Assembly: GCF_900142975.1 (NCBI RefSeq)
Contig: NZ_LT670848.1
Span: forward strand, 2,666,001 to 2,730,000
Length of the DNA: 64,000 nt
Direction of reading: 5' to 3'
Origin: Salegentibacter salegens
GTDB taxonomy: Bacteria; Bacteroidota; Bacteroidia; Flavobacteriales; Flavobacteriaceae
The translations under genes and the position numbers were made by a program. Position 1 is the first letter of the stretch; the number at the start of each line of letters is the position of its first letter. Below are positions 8,326 through 16,198 of this stretch, piece by piece. Below the pieces are notes generated by a model that was not told the origin of the DNA, searched no databases, and worked only from the letters and a program-made list of their open reading frames with translations.

Positions 8326-9564
8326 ATGACACAAGAAGAGATTAAGGAATTAAAGGAAAAAGCATTAAAACAATTTTTATCAGGAGAATCCCTAACCGGC
8401 AAAAACGGCGCTTTTGCTCCAATGCTTAGGGAGTTTATGGAAGAGGCCCTGGAAGCAGAAATGTCTTCGCACCTTTCCGATGAAGAAAAAGGCTCAAAAG
8501 CAGGTAATAAGCGTAATGGCAAAGGCAAAAAGACCCTAAAGAGCAGCCAAGGGGACGTCACCATTAACACGCCCCAGGATCGTAACAGTACCTTTGAGCC
8601 GGAGATCGTAGCGAAACGCCAGCGTATCCTGGCCGATAATTTAGAAAAGCAGATTATAGGCATGTACGGGATGGGCAATAGCCTGCGGGATATCTCAGCT
8701 CATATAGAGGAAATGTATGATTCCAAGATATCCACACACGTTCTAAGTGATATTACGGACCGGGTGATTCCCAAGGTTAAGGAATGGCAGGATCGCCCCT
8801 TGGAGCCGGTATATTGCATCCTATGGCTCGACGCGATGCACTTCAAGGTACGCGAAGAAGGCAAAGTAAAGCACAAGGCCTTGTATAATATTTTAGGAAT
8901 AAATAAAGCTGGAAGAAAGGAAGTGCTGGGTATGTATATCTCGGAAAGTGAAGGGGCCAATTTTTGGCTTCAGGTGCTGACCCAATTAAACAACCGTGGC
9001 TTAAAAGATATTCTGATTGCCTGTACGGATAATCTTACGGGCTTTAGTGAAGCCATTCATTCTGTTTATCCCAAGACTGATATTCAGCTATGTATTGTCC
9101 ACCAGATCCGCAATAGTATGAAGTATGTGGCCAGTAAGGATCAAAAAGATTTTATGAAAGACCTTAAACTGGTGTACAAGGCTGACACCAAAGACCAGGC
9201 TGAATCGGCTTTACTGGATCTGGAAGAAAAATGGGGCAAAAGATATCCCATAGTGATCCGTTCCTGGAATGATAACTGGGACCGATTGAGTGCTTATTTT
9301 GAATATACCGCACCCATTAGAAAACTCATATACACCACAAATGCCGTAGAGGCTTTTCACCGGCAGGTAAGAAAAGTAACCAAGACCAAAGGCGCTTTTA
9401 CCAATGATATGGCACTATTGAAGCTGGTTTACCTAGCTACCAGAAGAATTGAAAAGAAATGGAACGCCCCACTGCAGAACTGGGGTTTGGTAGTTCAACA
9501 ATTAGCTATTAAATTTGAAGGTCGGCTAGAGTTGGACTTAGCCACCAATGAAACGAAAAACTAA
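8326..9564 (+). CDS. IS256-family transposase (second copy)
   Basis: A 412-residue protein identical to that encoded at 6002-7240, with the same DDE residues (LDAMHFKV, CTDNLTGF, TNAVEAFHRQ). It is intact and starts 62 bases inside the left repeat. The identity of the two copies points to very recent transposition or gene conversion. Confidence 0.95.
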   Translation: MTQEEIKELKEKALKQFLSGESLTGKNGAFAPMLREFMEEALEAEMSSHLSDEEKGSKAGNKRNGKGKKTLKSSQGDVTINTPQDRNSTFEPEIVAKRQRILADNLEKQIIGMYGMGNSLRDISAHIEEMYDSKISTHVLSDITDRVIPKVKEWQDRPLEPVYCILWLDAMHFKVREEGKVKHKALYNILGINKAGRKEVLGMYISESEGANFWLQVLTQLNNRGLKDILIACTDNLTGFSEAIHSVYPKTDIQLCIVHQIRNSMKYVASKDQKDFMKDLKLVYKADTKDQAESALLDLEEKWGKRYPIVIRSWNDNWDRLSAYFEYTAPIRKLIYTTNAVEAFHRQVRKVTKTKGAFTNDMALLKLVYLATRRIEKKWNAPLQNWGLVVQQLAIKFEGRLELDLATNETKN

Positions 9565-9568
9565 AATT

Positions 9569-9600
9569 TTCTTCTCCCGGGGGTACCCCCGGGAGAAGAA
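9569..9600. terminator. perfect hairpin at the 3' end of IS256 copy 2
   Basis: The same 32-base perfect palindrome as at 7245-7276, directly after the second transposase gene. Its position before the right inverted repeat fits a terminator or anti-read-through structure; the role is inferred. Confidence 0.6.
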
Positions 9601-9943
9601 GCAGACAGAGTTGAGCTAACACTCCCGCCTTTCAAATGAAATGGGTTTCAAGAGGTAGTCTACCGCTTGCAAATCGAATCCGTCTATGGCATATTCACGA
9701 TATGCTGTAGTGAAGATAATTTTAATATCATTATTGATTGAACGTGCAAAGGACAAACCTGAAATTTCAGGCATATTGATGTCCAAAAATATTAGGTCTA
9801 CTTTATGCTCATTGATCAAACTAAATGCTTCACCAGCACTTCCGCAGGTACCGATTATCTTTACACTATTTATTTTAGATAAATGAGCCTCTATAACTTC
9901 TCTTGCTACGGGTTCATCGTCAACTATAATACAGGATATTTTT

Positions 9944-11038
9944 TTAGACATGCTGGTGAACTTTAGTATGCGTTAAAAAGAGTTGCACTTCAAAAGAATT
10001 GCTGTTTCTCTTTATTGAAAGAGAATGATGATCTGGGTATAATAATTCCAATCGTTTTTCCAGATTTGTTAATCCGATTCCATTTTGTAAACCTTGGTTT
10101 TCTATACTTTTAAGAGAATTTTTTATAGTAAACCTTATACTATCCTCATCTATTTTTAGTTGAATATCTATACTCAGTTTTCCATCAATAAGTTGTCCGT
10201 GCTTGAAACTATTCTCCACGAGAGGAATAAATAGCATAGGTGCAATACTAATATTTTTCATATTTTCAGGGAGATCAAGAGCAACTAATAAGTTACTGCG
10301 ATACCTCATTTTTTCCAGGCTTAAATAATCTTTTATGTGTTCTATTTCACTGCTAAGGCTCACTAATGGTTTATCTGCCTGATATAATAAATAATCAAGA
10401 AGGTTTGAAAGCTTCAGGATCATATCGGGTGTTTCTTCAGACTTTTTTAATGCGTGGCCATAAAGGGTGTTAAGTGTATTAAAAAGGAAATGAGGATGAA
10501 CCTGCAATTTAAGGTAATTCAACTCTTGTTCTTTGAGCTTCAACTGCGCTTCCAGGATTTTATTCTCCAAAGACTTGTTTTTGGCTATAGCTGCATAATT
10601 CTGTTTTAGCAGGGTAAATGAGCTCACTAACAATACCACCAGATACACCAATAGCATCATAGATAAAAGACTTCGACTAAGCGGTGGCATTTCGCTATAG
10701 TTCATATTCAATACAAAAACGAGTCCGTAGAAGATAGAAAGTACAATGGCAAAAGCAGATAAAACCAGCGTGTAAAAGCTATAAAGAATAAAAAGTAGAT
10801 ACCTTTTTTTAAGTAAAAAATTAGGGATGAGATAGTAAATTATAATGTAAGTAGTGATGATCGTTACCGGTAAGAGAAATACCGAAAAAGAACCGGAATA
10901 AAAGATATCTTCATTGGGAGCACCCAAAAAGTAGGAAAAAAAAAGTAGCACAAGAATCCAAAAAATGCTGTGCAACAGAATTTTCCTCAAAAAGAAATAT
11001 GCAAATCGGTTAAGCTTCATAACCAGTACAATATCCAA
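9944..11038 (-). CDS. sensor histidine kinase (LytS/YehU type, His_kinase domain)
   Basis: A 364-residue membrane kinase. Four hydrophobic segments fill the first ~150 residues, then comes a coiled coil and the His_kinase motif VHPHFLFNTLNTLYGH near residue 205, with the HATPase N-box LVENSFKHG and the G-box GIGLTNLEKRLELLY. Such kinases pair with LytTR response regulators, and here the partner's start overlaps this gene's end by 8 bases. That regulator is split by IS256, so the kinase is left without its output. A second methionine at 11020 is a possible start. The gene is divergent from the MotA-like and serine hydrolase genes, which are candidate targets. The signal sensed is unknown. Confidence 0.9.
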   Translation of the reverse strand: MDIVLVMKLNRFAYFFLRKILLHSIFWILVLLFFSYFLGAPNEDIFYSGSFSVFLLPVTIITTYIIIYYLIPNFLLKKRYLLFILYSFYTLVLSAFAIVLSIFYGLVFVLNMNYSEMPPLSRSLLSMMLLVYLVVLLVSSFTLLKQNYAAIAKNKSLENKILEAQLKLKEQELNYLKLQVHPHFLFNTLNTLYGHALKKSEETPDMILKLSNLLDYLLYQADKPLVSLSSEIEHIKDYLSLEKMRYRSNLLVALDLPENMKNISIAPMLFIPLVENSFKHGQLIDGKLSIDIQLKIDEDSIRFTIKNSLKSIENQGLQNGIGLTNLEKRLELLYPDHHSLSIKRNSNSFEVQLFLTHTKVHQHV

Positions 11039-11231
11039 ATTATTTTAATGAAATTTACTTAATTGCGATGAATAACACCTTTTTAGCTTCATTTAACTGC
11101 TTCAGTTTAATTTAACCGTAAAGAGAAGAAATTCAGTTAAAAACAGCTAGGAAGTAGTTGCTCATCGACTTTTAAATCGATCCCTGGAAAAAGGCTTTAG
11201 ATTTGAATAATGACAATTTAAAAATAGAATT

Positions 11232-11699
11232 ATGACATTTGCATTACAAGAAGGAGCGCACAGAAGTTTATTTGAGGTTCTTGCTGCCAGGTTTGAGGAA
11301 GGAGGATTTTTTATAATGATGCTTATCCTGATTGTTGGAATTATAGGTTTAATTCTTCTGGCTAGAGGAATCTATTTGGTTCGAAATAGAAACCCGAAAA
11401 TAGAGAAGACTATTATCCTTATAAACTCTCTGGGACTTTTTGCTTTGGTGCTTGGGGTTTTTGGACAGTTAATTCAACTAATCAATACCCTGGATTATCT
11501 CAGTTCCTTTGAGGGAACAACTCCGCGAGATTTCGCCGATGGTTTAAAAACAACCATGCTTCCTACTTTATTCGGAGCCTTTATTTTTCTCTTTACGCGA
11601 TTGTCTACCATTTTACTTCATTCGATTAAACCCTTTCAGGAAAAAAATGGTAAATCTGTCTTTTCTAAGGAGTCTAATTCATCTACCAATTTTAAATAA
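11232..11699 (+). CDS. MotA/TolQ/ExbB-like membrane protein
   Basis: A 155-residue protein with three hydrophobic segments: about residues 27-47, 65-86 and 107-128. The last two, with GLFALVLGVFGQLIQL and DGLKTTMLPTLFGAF, resemble the third and fourth helices of the MotA/TolQ/ExbB proton-channel family. No ExbD or MotB partner lies beside it. The next gene, a serine hydrolase, begins 8 bases after its stop, so the two form an operon. Its role is unknown; ion conduction is only suggested by the resemblance. Being divergent from the LytTR kinase, it may be under that system's control. Confidence 0.6.
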   Translation: MTFALQEGAHRSLFEVLAARFEEGGFFIMMLILIVGIIGLILLARGIYLVRNRNPKIEKTIILINSLGLFALVLGVFGQLIQLINTLDYLSSFEGTTPRDFADGLKTTMLPTLFGAFIFLFTRLSTILLHSIKPFQEKNGKSVFSKESNSSTNFK

Positions 11700-11707
11700 G
11701 ACATATT

Positions 11708-13033
11708 ATGAAAAAATTAATCTTACCATTCATTCTGGTTTTATCGGGATACCTCGTTAATGCTCAGGATAACCAACGAGCTCAAACCCTGGACAGCTTA
11801 TTTGACATTGTTAATTCAAAAGAGAAGGGAATGGGAAGTATTTCCATTTTCTCTAACGGAAAGGAGTTTTATCAGCGATCCATAGGCTTTTCAGAAGTAG
11901 AAAAAAATGTGGAAGCAAATGCGACTACAAAATATAGGATTGGATCTATTACAAAAACCTTTACTGCGGTCGTTATTATGCAACTTATAGAAGAAGATAA
12001 GCTGAAATTGGATAGTTATTTGAGTGATTTTTTCCCTGAAGTACCCAACTCAGAAAAAATAACTTTAGAACATTTATTGCGACACGAAAGCGGAATATTT
12101 AATGTGACAGATGATGAGGATTTCACCACCTGGATGAAAGAACCACAAACCCGGGAAACTATGCTAAAAAGAATAATTAAAAATGGAACCCTATTTGAAC
12201 CCGGCGATGAGACTCGCTATTCCAATTCAAACTATTTGTTGCTTTCCTATATAGCTGAAATTATTGAGAAAAAAGATTATGCTGCAATAGTAGAGGATAG
12301 AATTATTGATAAGCTTGGTCTAAAAAATACATTTTATGGGAAAGAAATTAACGCTGAAGACAACCAGGCCAGATCTTATGTAAAAACTGAAGGTGCCTGG
12401 GAGGTAACCCCGGAGACGGATATGAGTGTGCCAATGGGAGCCGGAGGCCTTGTTTCTACACCTGAAGATCTAAATATTTTTTATTACAATTTGTTTGAGG
12501 GAAATCTTGTTTCAAAAGCTTCGCTAGAATCGATGAAAACTACAAATGATGGAACTGGTTTAGGATTAATGAAGTTAAGCTTTAATGATTTTGAGGTCTA
12601 TGGTCACGGAGGTGGTATAGATGGTTTTTCATCCATTGCGGTCCACTTTCCGAAAGAAAAAATAACGGCTTCATATATCGCCAATGCCTCAGATTATCCC
12701 CTTAATAGTATTTTTCTTGAAGCGGTAAAAATCACCCTTGGTTTACCATATCAAATTCCTGATTTCGCACCACCCAAGGCACTTAATCCTGAAGTACTTG
12801 AACAATATACGGGAAACTATGGTAGCGACGAATTTCCCATTGATGTTGCAATTTTTCATAAAGAAGGTATAGTATACGTACAGGGAACTGGACAACCACC
12901 GGTTCCTCTGGATGCCGCAGGAGAAAATATTTTTAAAGCCGATCAGCTGATGCTTAAACTTACGTTCATCCCTGCAGAAAATAAGATGATGTTGGAACAG
13001 GGAGGGAAGATAAATGAGCTTAAAAGAAAGTAG
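11708..13033 (+). CDS. secreted serine hydrolase, beta-lactamase family
   Basis: A 441-residue protein with an N-terminal signal peptide ending near VNAQ (residue 20). The penicillin-binding fold motifs are all present: SxxK as SITK at residues 80-83, YxN as YSN in TRYSNSNYLLL near residue 172, and HGGG in YGHGGGIDGF near residue 300. A C-terminal beta-rich region of about 90 residues follows, as in many flavobacterial members. The family contains class C beta-lactamases, D-alanyl-peptide hydrolases and esterases; the substrate cannot be told from sequence. It is co-transcribed with the MotA-like gene upstream. Confidence 0.88.
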   Translation: MKKLILPFILVLSGYLVNAQDNQRAQTLDSLFDIVNSKEKGMGSISIFSNGKEFYQRSIGFSEVEKNVEANATTKYRIGSITKTFTAVVIMQLIEEDKLKLDSYLSDFFPEVPNSEKITLEHLLRHESGIFNVTDDEDFTTWMKEPQTRETMLKRIIKNGTLFEPGDETRYSNSNYLLLSYIAEIIEKKDYAAIVEDRIIDKLGLKNTFYGKEINAEDNQARSYVKTEGAWEVTPETDMSVPMGAGGLVSTPEDLNIFYYNLFEGNLVSKASLESMKTTNDGTGLGLMKLSFNDFEVYGHGGGIDGFSSIAVHFPKEKITASYIANASDYPLNSIFLEAVKITLGLPYQIPDFAPPKALNPEVLEQYTGNYGSDEFPIDVAIFHKEGIVYVQGTGQPPVPLDAAGENIFKADQLMLKLTFIPAENKMMLEQGGKINELKRK

Positions 13034-13082
13034 TTTGATCTAGAATAGCTCTATTTCAAGGTTGAGTTATGATGTTTTGAAT

Positions 13083-13355
13083 TTATTGTAACAATAATTC
13101 ACTGGCTTCATCCAGTATGGCAGTAACGAGCTCTTTTAGATAAGCTTTGGTAGTTTTTACACCCTGATGGCCTAGTGATTCACTTATGATATCTGTTCCT
13201 GCACCTTTTTGTTCTAAACAGTTGATAAAACTATGCCTACCGACATAACTCGTAATGTGTTTATCAATTCCTGCGAGACTTGCTAATTCCTTTAGATCTT
13301 TATTGAATTTTTTCAGGGTTTTTCTTTTCCTGTCGTTTAATTGGGTAGGAGTGAG
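13083..13355 (-). pseudogene. tyrosine recombinase C-terminal fragment
   Basis: The minus-strand frame of about 90 codons reads TPTQLNDRKRKTLKKF, then ITSYVGRHSF, then ISESLGHQGVKTTKAYL and stops at 13083-13085. These are the HxxR region, the LGH motif and the catalytic Tyr of phage-type integrases. A TAG directly precedes the fragment and the rest of the catalytic and N-terminal domains is absent. It marks an old mobile element that has largely been lost. The fragment lies in the gap between the serine hydrolase and the TIG/kelch lipoprotein; nothing else was seen there. Confidence 0.82.
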
Positions 13356-13419
13356 CTACTCTCTAAGGATTATTGGAAATATATAGGGTCTTTTATTTCT
13401 GCTGTAATAAGGAAGTGGA

Positions 13420-15711
13420 TTATGGAATATATTCGTAAAAATTATCTAATGAACTTCCTCCGGAATAGTTATCTCCTCCTCCAATATATGCTTTACCATG
13501 TATTACGAATGAGAAGTGCCAACCTCTTCCTTGAATAATACTATGACTCTCTTCCCAGGAATTAGTATCTGGAGAATAGGACCATGATTTATTAAGTCTG
13601 CTGCCGCCTATAGGAGCTCCTCCAGTTAAATAACCTAAGCCATCAATTTGAAATCCTACTGATTCATGATTAGCCATTGGAAAATCTGCAATTTGTTGCC
13701 AGGAATCTGAGCCTGGTTTGTAAGACCAGGCATCTGTATCGCCAGTATTGGAGGCGCCTCCTGCTAAATAAGCTACATTATCTATTACAAAAGAGGCCAT
13801 TCCTGTTCTTCTATTTCCTCCCCAAATATCAAAGGGTAAATCACTTATTTGACTCCATGTATCGGAAGAGGTATTGTATCTATAAAAGTCATTATAACTT
13901 ACAGGTGTATAAGGTTGCATATCCGTTCCAATTCCTATATAGATATCATTTCCAATAGTGAAATGAGCAGGATAATCCCTTCTTTCCCCCGGAAAAGCAG
14001 AACGTTTTGACCAGGTATTGCTATCTACTGAGTATTCCCAAAATTCATTTGAAGAGTTGGAAGTATAATAAAAAATTTCGCTACCATTCGTTTCTAAAAT
14101 CCCGCTTGCAAATATGCTATGGTCGGGAACACTTGTGTCTATTTTTTTCCAGGTAAAATCTACGGAATTAAATTTCCATAAATAGACGGACTCATCGGCA
14201 TAATTATCTTTTTCTCTTGCCAGAATATAAGCCACATCATTCACCACTACGGCGTTTTTAGGCCCTCTTCTAAACCGAAACGGAAGGCTGTCCGAAACCA
14301 TTATCCAATTATCAATGATATTTAATTCAATTGCGTATTCCACGGTGAGGTCTAATAATGTCAATTTAACTATTGCCTTCCTCCTGGGAAATGGGCCTAA
14401 CGGAATTTTTGTATTTATATTTTCTGGATTTCCGGAAGTTAGATTTACTTCAATATCTTCTATGGTAACCTTATTTTTATTAAGAATAGGGTGGAAATAG
14501 TTACCTTCAATGGTGATATCCTGATCTACGTTAACATTTTGAGGAATAAAATTAAGTTCTGGCGGAATCAACTGAAAGTTTTCTTCGTACACCACTTCCT
14601 GAAGTTGGGCTACTACCTTTATAGCTTCATTACTACTTTCCAGTTCATCTGGAACCAGGACCTTTAGAGTGTTTTTATCGGCATAAGTTATTGTTGCTTC
14701 GATATTTCCAAAATAGACCTTGTTCCTGGATAACTCATAATCAAAATTATTTCCAGTAATGGTTATTTCATCTCTAAATGTTGCATTAAGGGGAGAAACA
14801 GAATTTATTTCTGGTGCTGCCAGTTGAAAAGAAGTAGGGTAGGACACATCCTGTAATTGTGTATTTAGCAGAATAGATTCAGAAATACTTTCAATAGTTT
14901 TAGGCACTACTACTTTAATATGCTCTCTATCAGATTCAATAACTGTAGATTGCTGGTCACCAAAAAACACTTTATTCCTGGAATTAGCGATATCAAAATG
15001 ATTCCCTTCAATTAATAAGGTATCCCCTATTAAAGCAACTATCGGGTTAATTGTCTCTATAGTTGGCGCAAAGAGCGTAAAAGAGGAATAAACATCTGCT
15101 CTGTTATCAATCCTCACCCGTACATCGTTTATAACATTACTGATAGAGGCAGGAATTCTGAATTTAATTATGCTGTCATTTAAAGAAATTATTTGTCCAT
15201 TCCTGTTATTCAGTTCCACATTCGTTTCATGGTTCTCATCTTTAAAATAATGCCCGTATATTTCAAGTGTATCAGCAATATGCGCATACTCATGTGAAAT
15301 AGAATCTATTTGAGGGGCGACACTTCCATCAGCTATAAAACTATCGGAATCTCCATAGAACAAATCGGTTGATGATTTTACAAAAGCTCTGTAATGATAT
15401 TCAACATTTTCCTCTATTCCACTGGAAAGAAAATATTTTAGCTGGTTATCTGAGGTTGGTTCAGTTATAAGCCTGGATTTATTATTAAAAAGGCTGTCTA
15501 CAGAATACTCAAATCCTCCTTCTGCAATGTCGTTTCCATTAGACTTATAACTTGCAGTGAAATGTACCCCACCCTTTACTCCTACAGAAGCATCAAAAGA
15601 AAGAACTTCGGGATTTGAATTTTGAGGGGTAATTTCTTCATCATCTGAACTACAGGAAAAAAATAAATTGGCCAAAATGGTGAGACAAAGCAGGTAGTTA
15701 ATTTTGTTCAT
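13420..15711 (-). CDS. surface lipoprotein with TIG/IPT repeats and kelch-like propeller
   Basis: A 763-residue protein with a lipoprotein signal (LANLFFSCSSDDEE, lipid Cys near residue 20). After a fibronectin-like region (residues ~35-130) come three or four IPT/TIG immunoglobulin-like domains, each marked by repeats such as PEINSVSPLNATFRDEITI and ITGNNFDYELSRNKVYFG. The C-terminal ~290 residues hold kelch-type propeller repeats (WTKRSAFPG-like, AYLAGGASNTGD, AYIGGGDNYSGG). Known relatives are outer-membrane-anchored adhesins or glycan-binding proteins; the ligand is unknown. It is divergent from the T9SS protein gene at 16199 and its AT-rich coding resembles that neighbour. Confidence 0.85.
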   Translation of the reverse strand: MNKINYLLCLTILANLFFSCSSDDEEITPQNSNPEVLSFDASVGVKGGVHFTASYKSNGNDIAEGGFEYSVDSLFNNKSRLITEPTSDNQLKYFLSSGIEENVEYHYRAFVKSSTDLFYGDSDSFIADGSVAPQIDSISHEYAHIADTLEIYGHYFKDENHETNVELNNRNGQIISLNDSIIKFRIPASISNVINDVRVRIDNRADVYSSFTLFAPTIETINPIVALIGDTLLIEGNHFDIANSRNKVFFGDQQSTVIESDREHIKVVVPKTIESISESILLNTQLQDVSYPTSFQLAAPEINSVSPLNATFRDEITITGNNFDYELSRNKVYFGNIEATITYADKNTLKVLVPDELESSNEAIKVVAQLQEVVYEENFQLIPPELNFIPQNVNVDQDITIEGNYFHPILNKNKVTIEDIEVNLTSGNPENINTKIPLGPFPRRKAIVKLTLLDLTVEYAIELNIIDNWIMVSDSLPFRFRRGPKNAVVVNDVAYILAREKDNYADESVYLWKFNSVDFTWKKIDTSVPDHSIFASGILETNGSEIFYYTSNSSNEFWEYSVDSNTWSKRSAFPGERRDYPAHFTIGNDIYIGIGTDMQPYTPVSYNDFYRYNTSSDTWSQISDLPFDIWGGNRRTGMASFVIDNVAYLAGGASNTGDTDAWSYKPGSDSWQQIADFPMANHESVGFQIDGLGYLTGGAPIGGSRLNKSWSYSPDTNSWEESHSIIQGRGWHFSFVIHGKAYIGGGDNYSGGSSLDNFYEYIP

Positions 15712-16198
15712 AGTTTGTTGGTTAGGGGGTCTTGATCAGCACTACGACTTAGAAATATGCATATTAGTGATAAGAATATAAAATTTAAGCAATGGAGGAA
15801 ATAAGTAAATCGGATGCTAATTTAATATTTTTTTAAGATAAATTATTGCTTTAAGCTTCAGTTTATTCCTTGAATTCTGTTTTTTCTAAGAAATGTATCT
15901 AATTTATCCGAATTATTTTAGTTCTTGGTGCAGGTGGTAAAAATTGCTATAAAAAGGGGTGTTTTTTAATCATGTATAAATACGGATGGAAGATTGCTCC
16001 CGCCTAATACTATATTTAGGGAATACAATCCCTGAAAAACATTATATCTGGGGAATATATTCCCTAATATGAAGAGTATTAGAAAAAGATTGAAAATCGT
16101 TTTGGAACCGGTAGGGCCGTTTTTTAATTTTAAAAATTAAAATTTATCTATACATTTAAACTCATTTTTTTCTAGACTTTTCGTCAATATAAATTCCT
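15712..16198. other. 487-bp divergent intergenic region
   Basis: This AT-rich region separates two large surface-protein genes transcribed outward. It contains the second double palindrome (16018-16064) and no open frame worth calling. A conserved -33/-7 promoter pair could not be assigned with confidence on either strand. Confidence 0.6.
16018..16064. promoter_or_regulatory. double palindrome, copy 2 (GGGAATAYAWTCCC x2)
   Basis: AGGGAATACAATCCCT at 16018-16033 and the perfect palindrome GGGAATATATTCCC at 16051-16064 have centres 32 bp apart, exactly as at 7771-7816, and the spacers share AAAAACAT. The element lies about 135 bases before the start of the 1077-residue surface protein, a plausible operator position. 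The binding protein is unknown. Confidence 0.62.

Larger units (their letters stand above)
8264..9626 (+). mobile_element. IS256-family insertion sequence, copy 2
   Basis: The same 1363-bp element as copy 1, with the same inverted repeats, here flanked by the 8-bp duplication gcctttca at 8256-8263 and 9627-9634. It lies opposite in direction to the regulator gene it interrupts. The offset between the two copies is a constant 2324 bp and no base differences were noticed by eye. Confidence 0.97.
7855..9951 (-). pseudogene. LytTR response regulator, split by IS256 copy 2
   Basis: Without the IS and one 8-bp target copy, the two halves join in frame into a 241-residue protein. The N-terminal half (9951-9627) is a receiver domain with VDDEP, phospho-acceptor Asp in LIFLDINMP and the conserved Lys in YLLKPISF. 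The join reads ISFER-LLRAIS. The C-terminal half (8263-7855) contains a LytTR DNA-binding domain (NEISYIESLSDYLKIHT, FIRTHRSFIVS). The insertion separates receiver from DNA-binding domain, so signal output is lost; an ATG at 8142 could at best start a free LytTR fragment. The sensor kinase gene overlaps its start by 8 bases. Confidence 0.95.
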
